64,000 nt of DNA from Hymenobacter sp. DG01 (GCF_006352025.1 NZ_CP040936.1:4466001-4530000), one strand, 5' to 3'. Numbered from the stretch's first letter, positions 35,746 through 44,128 are shown. The notes: generated by a model from the sequence alone, not told the origin. A program made the numbers and translations.

Positions 35746-36324
35746 ATGCTGCGAGTTGCCCTCACCGGGCCCGAATCGACGGGCAAAACCACCCTGAGCC
35801 GTTTGCTGGCCCAGCACTACCACACCACCTGGGCCCCCGAGTACGCCCGCCAGTACCTGAAGGAGCGCGGCCCACACTACACCCTGACCGACCTGGAAGC
35901 AATAGCCCGCGGGCAGTTGGAGGCCGAAGAGGCGGCCGTAGCGTCAGCGGCCCGCATGGGCCAGCCTCTGGTATTTCTCGATACGGATCTGCTGGTCATC
36001 AAAATATGGGCGGAGCACGCGTTCGGGCATTGCCCCGAGTGGATCAGGCGCCAGATTGAAGTGCAGCACTACCACTTGGTGCTGCTGCTGAACGTGGATT
36101 TGCCCTGGGAGCCCGACCCTTTGCGCGAGCACCCCAACCACCGGCAGTATTTCTATGAGCTGTACCAACGCGAACTACGCGACCAGTTTGCGAACTTTGC
36201 GGAAATCAGCGGCACCCCGGAGCAGCGGCTGGAAGCGGCCTGCTTTCACGTAGATGCGCTGCTGGGCCGTACCCCCTCCCTGTGTGGCCTCCTGACCACG
36301 CCCCAGGGGCAGCCCACCAAGTAA
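35746..36324 (+). CDS. NadR-like nicotinamide riboside kinase domain protein, 192 aa
   Basis: Walker A GPESTGKTTLSRLLA at residue 8, then WAPEYARQYLKERG, FLDTDLLVIKIW and EPDPLREHPNHR, as in the C-terminal kinase half of NadR. There is no N-terminal NMN adenylyltransferase or repressor domain, so it should make NMN only. Together with PnuC it forms an NR uptake-and-trap unit. It is the second gene of the 35110-37696 operon. Confidence 0.88.
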   Translation: MLRVALTGPESTGKTTLSRLLAQHYHTTWAPEYARQYLKERGPHYTLTDLEAIARGQLEAEEAAVASAARMGQPLVFLDTDLLVIKIWAEHAFGHCPEWIRRQIEVQHYHLVLLLNVDLPWEPDPLREHPNHRQYFYELYQRELRDQFANFAEISGTPEQRLEAACFHVDALLGRTPSLCGLLTTPQGQPTK

Positions 36325-36396
36325 GTACGATCCTTTCGCGCCGAATTTCGTTTGGCTACCTCGTGCTTTCTCTGGTACTCCGCAATTGATAGTTGA

Positions 36397-37272
36397 ATGA
36401 CTTACTACCTCGAAAATGAACAGTGCCGCGTGGGGATAAACTCCCACGGGGCCGAGCTCAGCAGCTTCGTCCGCAAAGACCTCGGTAACCTGGAGTATAT
36501 CTGGTCCGCCGATCCGGCCCACTGGAGTCGCCACGCCCCGGTGCTGTTTCCCATCGTCGGGCGCTTACCCCAGGACCAGTACCAGCATGAGGGCCAGACG
36601 TATAACCTGAGTCAGCACGGTTTCGCCCGCGACCAGGAGTTTACCCTGCACAGCCACTCGGGCACGGCCGTGGCCTTCGAGCTGCGCGCTACCGAGGAAA
36701 GCCAAATCAAATTTCCGTTTGATTTCCTGCTGCGCATTACCTACCGGTTGGCGGGACCCACCCTCACTATTGGTTGGGAAGTAGAAAACCCCGGCACCGG
36801 CGAGCTGCTGTTCAGCATTGGAGCCCACCCGGCTTTCCGCTGCCCTTTGCAGGAAGGCGAAACCTTTGAGGACTACGAGTTTGTTTTTGACCAGCCTACC
36901 ACGGCGGAGCGCTACCTGCTGGAAGGCGGTTTGCTGACCGGCCAGACCGAGCCCCTGCTGCAAAATCAGGAAGCGCTACCCCTCAGCTACGAGCTTTTTG
37001 CCCAGGACGCCCTGGTGCTTAAGCATTTCGATTTCACCCACGTAACCCTGCGCAGCCGCCGCTCGGGCCGCTCCGTGCGCGTCCGCTTCGATGGGTTTCC
37101 CTACCTCGGCCTCTGGACCAAAGGCCCCGGTGCCCCGTTTGTGTGCATTGAGCCCTGGCAGGGCATTGCCAGTTCCACCAGCGGCTCCCCGGAGCTGGCC
37201 GATAAAGAAGGCATCCTGAGCCTGCAGCCGGGCCAGCAGTTTGTTTCTTCCTATAGCATCACCGTTGAGTAA
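36397..37272 (+). CDS. Aldose 1-epimerase family protein (LacX-like), 291 aa
   Basis: A beta-sandwich mutarotase-like protein: GAELSSFVRKDLGNLEYIW, LFPIVGRLP, QHGFARDQEF and GAHPAFRCPL, which supply the catalytic/binding histidines of this superfamily, and CIEPWQGIASS near the end. LacX-type members often act on sugars of unknown identity. 72 bases after the kinase gene and 7 before the GNAT gene. Confidence 0.9.
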   Translation: MTYYLENEQCRVGINSHGAELSSFVRKDLGNLEYIWSADPAHWSRHAPVLFPIVGRLPQDQYQHEGQTYNLSQHGFARDQEFTLHSHSGTAVAFELRATEESQIKFPFDFLLRITYRLAGPTLTIGWEVENPGTGELLFSIGAHPAFRCPLQEGETFEDYEFVFDQPTTAERYLLEGGLLTGQTEPLLQNQEALPLSYELFAQDALVLKHFDFTHVTLRSRRSGRSVRVRFDGFPYLGLWTKGPGAPFVCIEPWQGIASSTSGSPELADKEGILSLQPGQQFVSSYSITVE

Positions 37273-37279
37273 CCTTTTC

Positions 37280-37696
37280 ATGACCTCCGAGATTACCATC
37301 CGCCCCATTCAGGCGGCCGATACCTACCCCCTTCGTCACGAAGTGCTGTGGCCCCAGGAATCCATTGACTACGTGAAGCTAAACCAGGACGAGCACGGCC
37401 ATCACTTCGGGGCCTTCCGCAACGGTAAGCTGGTTTCCGTTATTTCCCTGTTTATTGATGGCACCGTGGCCCGGTTCCGCAAGTTTGCTACCCGCCCCGA
37501 CTGCCAGGGCCAGGGCATCGGCTCCCAGCTGCTGCGCCAGGTGCTGGAAACGGCCCGCGCCAAAGGGGCCCAGCGCATCTGGTGCGACGCCCGCGCCGTG
37601 AACGAGAACTTCTACCGCGCCTTTGGTCTGGAGCCCGAGGGCAACCGCTTCTACCGCGGCACCATTCCCTACGTGCGCATGGCCAAAGATTTGTAG
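37280..37696 (+). CDS. GNAT-family acetyltransferase, 138 aa
   Basis: Start at the ATG giving MTSEITIRPIQAADTYPLRH. The acetyl-CoA loop RPDCQGQGIGSQLLRQVLE near residue 73 and IWCDARAVNENFYRAFGLEPEG are typical of small GNATs. Last gene of the pnuC operon. Substrate unknown. Confidence 0.88.
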   Translation: MTSEITIRPIQAADTYPLRHEVLWPQESIDYVKLNQDEHGHHFGAFRNGKLVSVISLFIDGTVARFRKFATRPDCQGQGIGSQLLRQVLETARAKGAQRIWCDARAVNENFYRAFGLEPEGNRFYRGTIPYVRMAKDL

Positions 37697-37777
37697 GGAG
37701 TTGGATGAAGGATCTTGCCTGCCCTTTGGGCCCCGGCGGACTCCTTATCCATCATCGGCCTACCCCCTTTACCGGTT

Positions 37778-37838
37778 CAAAGCCCCAGCGGGGCGGCACC
37801 ATTCGTTGAACGAATGGTGCCGCCCCGCTGGGGCTTTG
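37778..37838. repeat. Near-perfect 61-base palindrome, possible dispersed element
   Basis: Arms 37778-37807 and 37809-37838 are exact complements about a single central G. Outer words are CAAAGCCCCAGCGGGGCGGC. It lies between the GNAT stop (37696) and the convergent small membrane gene (37933) and may act as a terminator. The GCCCCAGCGGGGCGGCACC core resembles repeats I associate with Bacteroidota genomes, though no second copy is in this window. Confidence 0.65.
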
Positions 37839-37932
37839 GCTTATATGCCGGTATGTATCTTCTTCCTACAGAATGCTGCCTTTATGGGAGAGCCAGAATA
37901 AGAATCCTCTATCCCTTATTCAACTACCAAAC

Positions 37933-38163
37933 TCACATTTCCACCGGCACGCGGGGGCGGTTGTAGTCGGGCTCCCAGTCGTTGATGGGGCGCGAGATGC
38001 CGGGGGGCAGGTCAAAGTCGGGCAAGCCGTCGTCGAGGGGTTCGCCCCCGTCATCGTCGTTATCGGGGGTAGGGGGTTGGCGCAAGCGACGGCGCGGAAG
38101 TACCAGAATAAGCCCGGTGAACACAAGTACCACGAGCAGATAGAGTAGGCTGGTGATGGTCAT
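37933..38163 (-). CDS. Small single-pass membrane protein, 76 aa
   Basis: One N-terminal membrane helix (SLLYLLVVLVFTGLILVL), a basic RRRLRQ stop-transfer segment, then an acidic, proline-rich soluble tail (DNDDDGGEPLDDGLPDFDLP). No family is assigned. The positive-inside rule puts the tail in the cytoplasm. The ATG at 38163 gives the natural N-terminus. Confidence 0.65.
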   Translation of the reverse strand: MTITSLLYLLVVLVFTGLILVLPRRRLRQPPTPDNDDDGGEPLDDGLPDFDLPPGISRPINDWEPDYNRPRVPVEM

Positions 38164-38381
38164 GGCGGAGAGGACTGAGGTTCAACGGCGTACACCCGGG
38201 AAGTGACAGGCTTTCCAACAGAAACGGAGCGGCGGGGCGGGTTGTTTTCCCAAAGCCCTTTTTTCTGAATACTTCGCAGGCTGGTTTCTAATTTACTTGA
38301 TTGTCAAGAGATAAAGGAGGGGTAGGGCGCTGATTTATTACGGGTTTGTGCCGGCACCGTGCGAAACTTAAACTTCTCGCT

Positions 38382-38389
38382 TACCTTTG
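38382..38389 (+). promoter_or_regulatory. Candidate -7 element TACCTTTG
   Basis: Matches TAnnTTTG exactly and ends about 10 bases before the TPP aptamer, the right place for transcription to start just ahead of the riboswitch. No convincing -33 element seen. Confidence 0.5.
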
Positions 38390-38395
38390 GCCCAG

Positions 38396-38482
38396 AAGTT
38401 TAGGGGTGCCCCGCCGCTTGCGCGAGGCTGAGATCATACCCATTGAACCTGCCCGGATAATGCCGGCGAAGGGAACAAACGA
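38396..38482 (+). promoter_or_regulatory. TPP (thiamin pyrophosphate) riboswitch
   Basis: The thi-box landmarks appear in order: AGGGGTGCC at 38402, GGCTGAGA at 38427, ATACCC, TGAACCTG, GGATAATGCCGGCG at 38455 and AAGGGAAC at the end. Here TPP binding is expected to reduce expression of the receptor gene 70 bases downstream. The extended helix between GGTGCC and GGCTGAGA is short. Confidence 0.93.
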
Positions 38483-38539
38483 TCCGCGAACGAAAAACCT
38501 GAGGTGCCGACCCCTGGCATCGGGTCCGTTCCATTTTTT
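38472..38539 (+). terminator. Possible riboswitch expression platform
   Basis: GGAAC (38472-38476) can pair with GTTCC (38528-38532), and GATCCG (38481-38486) with CGGGTC (38521-38526), followed by six T's. The 5' side overlaps the 3' end of the aptamer, so ligand-dependent switching between this terminator and the aptamer helix is plausible. Hand-drawn folding only. Confidence 0.45.
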
Positions 38540-38552
38540 CCATTTTTCACTT

Positions 38553-41036
38553 TTGAAAAATTTCCTGACTACCGGAACGGCGCTACTGGCGCTATCCGGT
38601 CCGGCATGGGCGCAAGGTCCCGTGTCCGGAACCATTACCGATGCCCGCACGGGCGCAGCCCTGCCGGGTGCCACCGTCCTGCTCGACGGCACCCCCAGTG
38701 GCGCTACCGATGCCAACGGCGCTTTCCGGTTGCCCGCCGTGCCGGCCGGCGCGCACGAGCTGCGAGTTACCTTTCTGGGCTACGAGCCCCTGGTGCAGCG
38801 CCTCCAGGGCCAGCCCACTGAACAGCGCCTGAGTGCCCGCCTGCAGGCCGGGGGCGTGCTCACCGGCGAAGCCCTGGTAACGGCCTCCCGCGCCAACAAC
38901 CGCACCGCTACGGCTTATACCAACCTAAGCAAGCAGGACCTGCAGCAGCGCAACTTCGGCCAGGATTTGCCCTACCTGCTCGACCAGACGCCCTCAGTGG
39001 TGGTGAACTCCGATGCCGGGGCCGGGGTAGGCTACACCGACATCCGCATCCGGGGCACCAGCAACACGGGCATTAACATGACCATCAACGGGGTGCCGCT
39101 TAACGATGCCGAGTCGCACGGCTCGTTTCTGGTGAACCTACCCGATCTGGCTTCTTCCATCAGCAGCCTGCAGGTGCAGCGGGGGGTAGGCACCAGCCAG
39201 AACGGTGGGGCCGCCTTCGGGGCCAGCCTCAACATCTCGACCCTGGAAGTGCGCCCCGAAGCCTACGCCGAAACCCAGAACACCTTCGGCTCCTTCAACA
39301 CCTGGCGCAACAACGTGCAGTTTGGCACGGGCCTGCTGGGCGGGCACTTCACCGTCGATGGCCGCCTCTCGCGCGTCAGCTCCGACGGCTACGTGAAGCG
39401 CGGCGCCTCCGACCTGAAATCGTACTACCTCGCGGCCGGCTACCAGAGCAAGAATACGCTGCTGAAGTTCATTACTTTTTCGGGCCGCGAAAAAACCTAC
39501 CAGTCGTGGAACGGAGTGCCGGAGCCTGCCCTTACCGGCGACCGGGCCCTGTTGCAGCAGTACATTGATAACGGCGAGCTGAGCCCGGCCGATGCGGAGC
39601 GCGCCCTGCGCGAGGGCCGCCGCTACAGCTACTACACCTACGACAACCAGACCGACAACTACCAGCAGAACCACTACCAGCTTCACCTCTCGCAAGGCCT
39701 GGGCGAAAGCTGGAACGTGGGTGCGGCCCTGCACCTGACGCGTGGCCTCGGCTACTACGAAAGCTACCGCGCCAACCGCAAGCTGGTGGAGTACGGACTG
39801 CCGAACCTGGTACTCGGCGACACCACCATCAAGCGCAGCAACCTGGTGGACCGCAAGTGGCTGGATAACTACTTTTACGGCGGCACCTTCGCCCTGAACT
39901 ACCAGCCCCGTGAAGGCAAGCTGCAGGCTACCCTCGGCGGAGCCTGGAACCAGTTCACCAACGACCACTACGGCGAGGTTATCTGGGCGCAATACGCCTC
40001 CAGCGGCAACACCCGGCAGCGTTACTATTTCAACGACGCCCGCAAAACCGACTACAACGCCTACGCCCGCGCTACCTGGCAGGTGCTACCCCGGCTGGGC
40101 GTGTACGCCGATATGCAGGTGCGCCACATCACGTACTTTATTGATGGCGTGGAGGATGACCAGAACGACGTAACCACCCGCGCCCGCTACACCTTTTTCA
40201 ATCCCAAAGCCGGCGCTACGCTGACCCTGGGCGAAGGGCAGCAGCTCTACGCCAGCTACGCCGTGGGCCAGCGTGAGCCCGTCCGTTCCGACTTCACCGA
40301 CCGTCCGGCCGGCGACCAGAGTGCCCGGGCCGAGCACCTGCAGGATTTCGAGGGCGGCTACCGCCTGACGTTGCCCACTACCTCGGCGCTGGGCCCGGTT
40401 ACGGCAGTGCGCTTCGAGGCCAACTACTTCTACATGAAGTACCGCAACCAGCTGGTGGCTACCGGCCAGCTCAACGATGTGGGCACGGCCCTGCGCACCA
40501 ACGCCCCGCGCAGCTACCGCACCGGTTTGGAGCTGACGGCCGCGGCCTCGGCCAGTGACAAGCTGAGCCTGAGCAGCACGCTCACGCTCAGCCGCAACCG
40601 CATCCTCGATTTCCGGGAGGTAACCTACGATGCCGACTACAACCCCATTACGGCTGCCGAAGGCCGCACGACCACCATTTCCTACTCGCCTTCGGTGGTA
40701 TCGGGTCATACGCTGGAGGGGCAGCCGTTGCGGGGCCTGCGCTTGGCGCTGCTCTACAAAACCGTCAGCCGCCAGTACCTCGACAACTCCGCCAGTGAGG
40801 ACCGGCGCCTGAAGCCCTACCAAGTGCTGGATTTCCGGGCCCGCTACAGCATTCGGCCCCAGTTTGTGAAGGAGATTGAGCTGGGCCTGCTGGTAAGCAA
40901 CGTGCTCAACCGGCGCTACGAGGCCAATGGCTACACCTACGGCTACCCCGGCGCCGATGGCCGCCAGCAAACCTTCAACTGGTATTTCCCGCAGGCCACC
41001 CGCAACTTCCTGGCCTCAGTGGGAGTGAAGTTTTAG
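38553..41036 (+). CDS. TonB-dependent outer-membrane receptor, probable thiamin uptake, 827 aa, TTG start
   Basis: A TTG at 38553 gives MKNFLTTGTALLALSGPAWA, a proper signal peptide; the only ATG upstream lies inside the riboswitch. Residues 23-105 form a carboxypeptidase-like regulatory domain (TDARTGAALPGATVLLDG), about 115-230 the plug (VVVNSDAGAGVGYTDIRIRG), and the rest a 22-strand barrel ending FLASVGVKF with the terminal aromatic. With the TPP riboswitch upstream it fits the OMR1-type thiamin receptors described for Bacteroidota. No thiamin-synthesis gene is nearby. Confidence 0.9.
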   Translation: MKNFLTTGTALLALSGPAWAQGPVSGTITDARTGAALPGATVLLDGTPSGATDANGAFRLPAVPAGAHELRVTFLGYEPLVQRLQGQPTEQRLSARLQAGGVLTGEALVTASRANNRTATAYTNLSKQDLQQRNFGQDLPYLLDQTPSVVVNSDAGAGVGYTDIRIRGTSNTGINMTINGVPLNDAESHGSFLVNLPDLASSISSLQVQRGVGTSQNGGAAFGASLNISTLEVRPEAYAETQNTFGSFNTWRNNVQFGTGLLGGHFTVDGRLSRVSSDGYVKRGASDLKSYYLAAGYQSKNTLLKFITFSGREKTYQSWNGVPEPALTGDRALLQQYIDNGELSPADAERALREGRRYSYYTYDNQTDNYQQNHYQLHLSQGLGESWNVGAALHLTRGLGYYESYRANRKLVEYGLPNLVLGDTTIKRSNLVDRKWLDNYFYGGTFALNYQPREGKLQATLGGAWNQFTNDHYGEVIWAQYASSGNTRQRYYFNDARKTDYNAYARATWQVLPRLGVYADMQVRHITYFIDGVEDDQNDVTTRARYTFFNPKAGATLTLGEGQQLYASYAVGQREPVRSDFTDRPAGDQSARAEHLQDFEGGYRLTLPTTSALGPVTAVRFEANYFYMKYRNQLVATGQLNDVGTALRTNAPRSYRTGLELTAAASASDKLSLSSTLTLSRNRILDFREVTYDADYNPITAAEGRTTTISYSPSVVSGHTLEGQPLRGLRLALLYKTVSRQYLDNSASEDRRLKPYQVLDFRARYSIRPQFVKEIELGLLVSNVLNRRYEANGYTYGYPGADGRQQTFNWYFPQATRNFLASVGVKF

Positions 41037-41155
41037 CTCTCTGTGCCCAGAGTAGCCTGCCATGTATTTTGTTTCATGAAAAGAATACTAATACATAGGC
41101 TAAATTTTATACTTTCGGCACACGCTTTGCAGAGGAGCTTGCATTGACATTCCCC

Positions 41156-41185
41156 GGCCGAAAATCTGCCTTTCGGTCGTTTTTG
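41156..41185 (+). terminator. Terminator of the TonB receptor gene
   Basis: Stem GGCCGAAA/TTTCGGTC (one G-U pair), loop of seven bases, followed by GTTTTT. It lies 120 bases after the stop. Confidence 0.65.
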
Positions 41186-41242
41186 GCACCCAGGCTGTCG
41201 GTGGGTCTTTGGCATTCCCGACCCCAGCCACGCGGTGCCCCG

Positions 41243-41276
41243 AAACCCTGACCAGCCCCCTTTCTGGTCAGGGTTT
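41243..41276 (+). terminator. Second hairpin terminator
   Basis: Stem AAACCCTGACCAG (41243-41255) with its complement (41264-41276), followed by TTCG. It insulates the dehydrogenase gene from upstream transcription. Confidence 0.65.
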
Positions 41277-41326
41277 TTCGTTTTCCAGGGGGTAGGGGTG
41301 CTGCCGATCCGGCGCAGTGAAATTCT

Positions 41327-41334
41327 TATCTTTG
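41327..41334 (+). promoter_or_regulatory. Candidate -7 element TATCTTTG
   Basis: Exact TAnnTTTG match 26 bases before the ATG of the acyl-CoA dehydrogenase gene; -33 element not clear. Confidence 0.45.
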
Positions 41335-41360
41335 GGAATCAACCCACCCACTTGCTCACT

Positions 41361-42593
41361 ATGTCTTCCCAAGCTGACGTTCTTTCCACCAAGGCTCAGG
41401 TGCAGCGCAACAAAGGCTCCCTGAACGCCGCCGGCTTCACCGATTACTACGACATCGACGACCTGCTGACCGAGGAGCACAAGCTCATCCGCCAGAGCAT
41501 CCGCGACTTCGTGAAAAAGGAAATTTCGCCCAACATCGAGCGGTGGGCCCAGCAGGCGCATTTTCCTTCTGAAATTGTGCGCAAGTTTGGCGAGGTAGGT
41601 GCTTTCGGCCCCACCATTCCGACGGAGTACGGCGGCGGTGGGCTGGACTACATCAGCTACGGCCTGATTATGCAGGAAATTGAGCGCGGCGACTCCGGCA
41701 TGCGCTCCACGGCCTCGGTGCAAGGCTCCCTGGTCATGTTTCCAATCTACCAATATGGTTCCGAGGAGCAGCGCCGCAAGTACCTGCCCAAGCTGGCTTC
41801 CGGCGAGTGGCTGGGCTGCTTCGGCCTGACGGAGCCCGACCACGGCTCCAACCCCGGCGGCATGGTCACCACCATTAAAGACCAGGGCGACTACTACCTG
41901 CTTAACGGGGCTAAACTCTGGATTTCGAACTCGCCGGAGTGCCAGGTGGCCGTGGTATGGGCCAAGGACGACAATGGCCGCATTCGGGGTGTGATTGTGG
42001 AGCGCGGCATGGAAGGCTTTACTACCCCCGAAATTCACAACAAGTGGAGCCTGCGCGCCAGCACCACCGGCGAGTTGGTGTTCGACAACGTGAAGGTGCC
42101 CAAGGACAACATCCTGCCCAACATCGACGGCCTGAAAGGTCCGCTCTCCTGCCTCGACTCGGCCCGCTACGGCATTGCCTGGGGTGCCCTGGGCGCAGCC
42201 ATCGACTGCTATGAGTCGGCCCTGAAGTATTCCTTGCAGCGGGAGCAGTTCGGCAAGCCCATTGCCGGCTTCCAGCTCCAGCAGCGCAAGCTGGCCGAAA
42301 TGATTACCGAAATTACCAAGGCCCAGCTGATGGTGTGGCGCCTGGGCATGCTCAAAAATGAGGGCAAAGCCACCTCGGCCCAAATCAGCATGGCGAAGCG
42401 CAACTCCGTGGAAATTGCCCTGGATATTGCCCGCGAGGCCCGTCAGATTCACGGCGGCATGGGCATCACGGGCGAGTACCCCATCATGCGCCACATGATG
42501 AACCTGGAATCGGTAGTGACCTACGAGGGCACCCACGACATCCATCTGCTCATTACCGGCGCCGATATTACCGGAATTCAGGCGTTCAAGTAA
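41361..42593 (+). CDS. Acyl-CoA dehydrogenase, glutaryl-CoA dehydrogenase type, 410 aa
   Basis: FAD-dependent acyl-CoA dehydrogenase: ACFGLTEPDHGSNPGG-like FAD/substrate motif at about 155 (GCFGLTEPDHGSNP), REQFGKPIAGFQLQQ, and the catalytic base in TYEGTHDIH near the C-terminus. The EGT position and the SLRASTTGELVFDNVKVP segment are those of glutaryl-CoA dehydrogenases (lysine/tryptophan degradation, giving crotonyl-CoA). A substrate shift to another acyl-CoA cannot be excluded. Start at the ATG giving MSSQADVLSTKAQ. Monocistronic. Confidence 0.9.
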   Translation: MSSQADVLSTKAQVQRNKGSLNAAGFTDYYDIDDLLTEEHKLIRQSIRDFVKKEISPNIERWAQQAHFPSEIVRKFGEVGAFGPTIPTEYGGGGLDYISYGLIMQEIERGDSGMRSTASVQGSLVMFPIYQYGSEEQRRKYLPKLASGEWLGCFGLTEPDHGSNPGGMVTTIKDQGDYYLLNGAKLWISNSPECQVAVVWAKDDNGRIRGVIVERGMEGFTTPEIHNKWSLRASTTGELVFDNVKVPKDNILPNIDGLKGPLSCLDSARYGIAWGALGAAIDCYESALKYSLQREQFGKPIAGFQLQQRKLAEMITEITKAQLMVWRLGMLKNEGKATSAQISMAKRNSVEIALDIAREARQIHGGMGITGEYPIMRHMMNLESVVTYEGTHDIHLLITGADITGIQAFK

Positions 42594-42598
42594 GCCGT

Positions 42599-42661
42599 AG
42601 CTACCCATAAGTAAAAAGGGCCGCCCTGACACAGGGCGGCCCTTTTTACTTATGGGTAGCT
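42599..42661. terminator. Perfect 29-bp hairpin at a convergent junction
   Basis: Arms 42599-42627 and 42633-42661, loop GACAC; inner AAAAAGGGCCGCCCT. It starts 6 bases after the dehydrogenase stop and ends 4 before the convergent gene's stop, so it serves both. Confidence 0.8.
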
Positions 42662-42664
42662 GTA

Positions 42665-43030
42665 CTATTTCTCCAGCACATAGATGGTCTGGATAAAAAT
42701 GGTGTTGCCCGTAGCGGCTACGCCATTGGGGGCGGTGCTCACTACGCGCCAGCCTTTGCTCGTGTACTCATTGATAGTGGCCAGCGCCACTTTGTACACC
42801 GCAGTAGTGTTGGCAGCCAGATGCTTGGCGCTACCCCGACTAAAAGCAACTTCCTTTTCCTGCTGCGTACCATCAGGGGCAATAGTTACGATAGAAGCCT
42901 GGGCATCAAAGCCAAAAGACAGATTGCTGATAATCATCATGCTGCTTGTGGGCTTGTCGGCCGACTGGCAAAAGGCGGGCGCACTGCCGAGTAGCACTAA
43001 ACCAGCAGAGAGGGATAAAATCTTTTTCAT
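42665..43030 (-). CDS. Small exported protein, 121 aa
   Basis: Signal peptide MKKILSLSAGLVLLGSAPAFC (start ATG 43030), then a mature domain of about 100 residues with strands (MMIISNLSFGFDAQASIVTI) and a closing NTIFIQTIYVLEK. No family recognised; it resembles short periplasmic or secreted proteins of Bacteroidota. Confidence 0.65.
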   Translation of the reverse strand: MKKILSLSAGLVLLGSAPAFCQSADKPTSSMMIISNLSFGFDAQASIVTIAPDGTQQEKEVAFSRGSAKHLAANTTAVYKVALATINEYTSKGWRVVSTAPNGVAATGNTIFIQTIYVLEK

Positions 43031-43150
43031 GGAGTAAGGGTAAGTGGAAGAGTACAGCAAAGATTCAGGTAAAAAACGCTGATCAAAAACATGCCCAAAC
43101 TACTATTGATAATCGTATGCTGTTGATTGCCAACCTTATTCTAGTACGCT

Positions 43151-43588
43151 ATGGAAAACGAACAGCAGCACGACAATGCCGAGTCGCGGCGGCAGGAGCG
43201 CCGCGAGCATGACAAGGAGCAGTACCGCCAGGAAGGCAACGAAATGCGCCAGGGCGGCCACGATCCGAACCTAAACCACCACGACCGCACCCGCCCCGGC
43301 GACGGGAGCTTCACCCCGGACAGCCAGGCCGACACGGGCTCCTCCGATGGCATTGCCAAAACCATTGGGGGCGACGGCGGCAACAACGGCGGCCGCTACC
43401 ACAACCTCGACGAGGTAAAGAACAGCCCTACCCCCGACGCCGATCAAAACGGCACCATGGGAGCCGGCCAGAGCCGCGAACCGCAACTGCGTACGCCCAG
43501 CGCCCAAACCTCGCACAATAGCCAGGGCCCCCGCAGTGAGCAGGGCCAGAGTGGTAGCCAGGGCAGCAAAAGCGGAAACCAGCAGTAA
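43151..43588 (+). CDS. Hydrophilic, probably disordered protein, 145 aa
   Basis: Extremely polar: ENEQQHDNAESRRQERREHDK at the start, then Gly/Asn/Ser/Gln-rich stretches, and no hydrophobic core, signal or membrane helix. Such composition is typical of hydrophilin-like stress or DNA-associated proteins; no function is claimed. A good terminator follows, which supports a real transcript. Confidence 0.65.
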   Translation: MENEQQHDNAESRRQERREHDKEQYRQEGNEMRQGGHDPNLNHHDRTRPGDGSFTPDSQADTGSSDGIAKTIGGDGGNNGGRYHNLDEVKNSPTPDADQNGTMGAGQSREPQLRTPSAQTSHNSQGPRSEQGQSGSQGSKSGNQQ

Positions 43589-43604
43589 ATACTGTCATCA
43601 GTGC

Positions 43605-43638
43605 AAAAGCCCGCTGCTTATGTAAGCAGCGGGCTTTT
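43605..43638 (+). terminator. Terminator after the hydrophilic-protein gene
   Basis: Perfect 16-bp stem (43605-43620 with 43623-43638), core AAAAGCCCGCTGCTTA, followed by T-rich sequence. Confidence 0.85.
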
Positions 43639-43782
43639 TCGTGCCGGATGGTGATTCGATTGTACCTGATTTCCTACCCCTTCGCACGTCATAAACCCTG
43701 TAGATGCCTCAAATGAGACGACTTGCGGCAAACCTCCCGGTTCAGGTGTTATTTTACGGCCTCATCCGCTGTATTCTCCCTT

Positions 43783-44115
43783 ATGCCCACTGCTGCTACA
43801 TCCCCTTTGGTATTGCTTGAGTGCCTGGTAGCCGGCACCACCCACCGCGAAGGCCTGGCCGAATACGAGCCCCGCCTGCAACCCGGCCAGGAACTGGCAC
43901 TCCGCCGCGAGTCCGACAGCTCTTACGACGACTGGGCTGTGCGCGTGTACACCGCGGGCCCCGAAGGCTTCTGGCTGGGCTACCTGCCCGAAGGCCGTAA
44001 TGAAACCGTAGCGCGCCTGCTCGATGCCGGCTACCCCCTCAGCGGCCGCCTAACCCACAAAGCCTGGGAAGAAGACTGGCTCCACCTGGAAATTGAAGTG
44101 CTATTGGAGAAATAA
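43783..44115 (+). CDS. Stand-alone HIRAN-domain protein, 110 aa
   Basis: VAGTTHREGLAEYEPRLQPGQELALRRE, then DDWAVRVYTAGPEGFWLGYLP and RNETVARLLDAGYPLSGRL, match the HIRAN fold, which in eukaryotic HLTF binds DNA 3' ends and which also occurs alone in bacteria. Here it is the only domain. Start taken at MPTAATSPLVLLE. The gene could relate to DNA repair (ruvB is 1.3 kb away), but adjacency is weak evidence. Confidence 0.82.
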   Translation: MPTAATSPLVLLECLVAGTTHREGLAEYEPRLQPGQELALRRESDSSYDDWAVRVYTAGPEGFWLGYLPEGRNETVARLLDAGYPLSGRLTHKAWEEDWLHLEIEVLLEK

Positions 44116-44128
44116 GGTGGTTTTGGTA

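Larger units (their letters stand above)
38164..38552. other. Leader region of the TonB receptor gene
   Basis: About 390 bases: the upstream region of the divergent small membrane gene, then a candidate promoter at 38382, the TPP riboswitch at 38396-38482 and a possible terminator up to about 38540. The receptor reading frame is open through 38346-38552, but the encoded residues follow riboswitch structure rather than a protein pattern. Confidence 0.6.
41037..41360. other. Intergenic region with two hairpins and a promoter element
   Basis: About 320 bases between the receptor and dehydrogenase genes. The first half is AT-rich with no frame of note. Terminators lie at 41156-41185 and 41243-41276, and a TATCTTTG element at 41327. 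Confidence 0.5.

Noticed and set aside
39138..40970. Two long minus-strand frames inside the TonB receptor gene
   Set aside because: Low-complexity Val/Gly/Ala sequence, fully explained as shadow frames of the receptor.
41268..42632. 454-codon minus-strand open frame opposite the acyl-CoA dehydrogenase gene
   Set aside because: Mirror frame of a well-supported enzyme; no family resemblance.
43151..43588. Possible repeat or non-coding region, because of the Gln/Asn/Gly-rich composition
   Set aside because: The ATG, length, third-position GC bias and downstream terminator fit a real disordered protein, although function is unknown.
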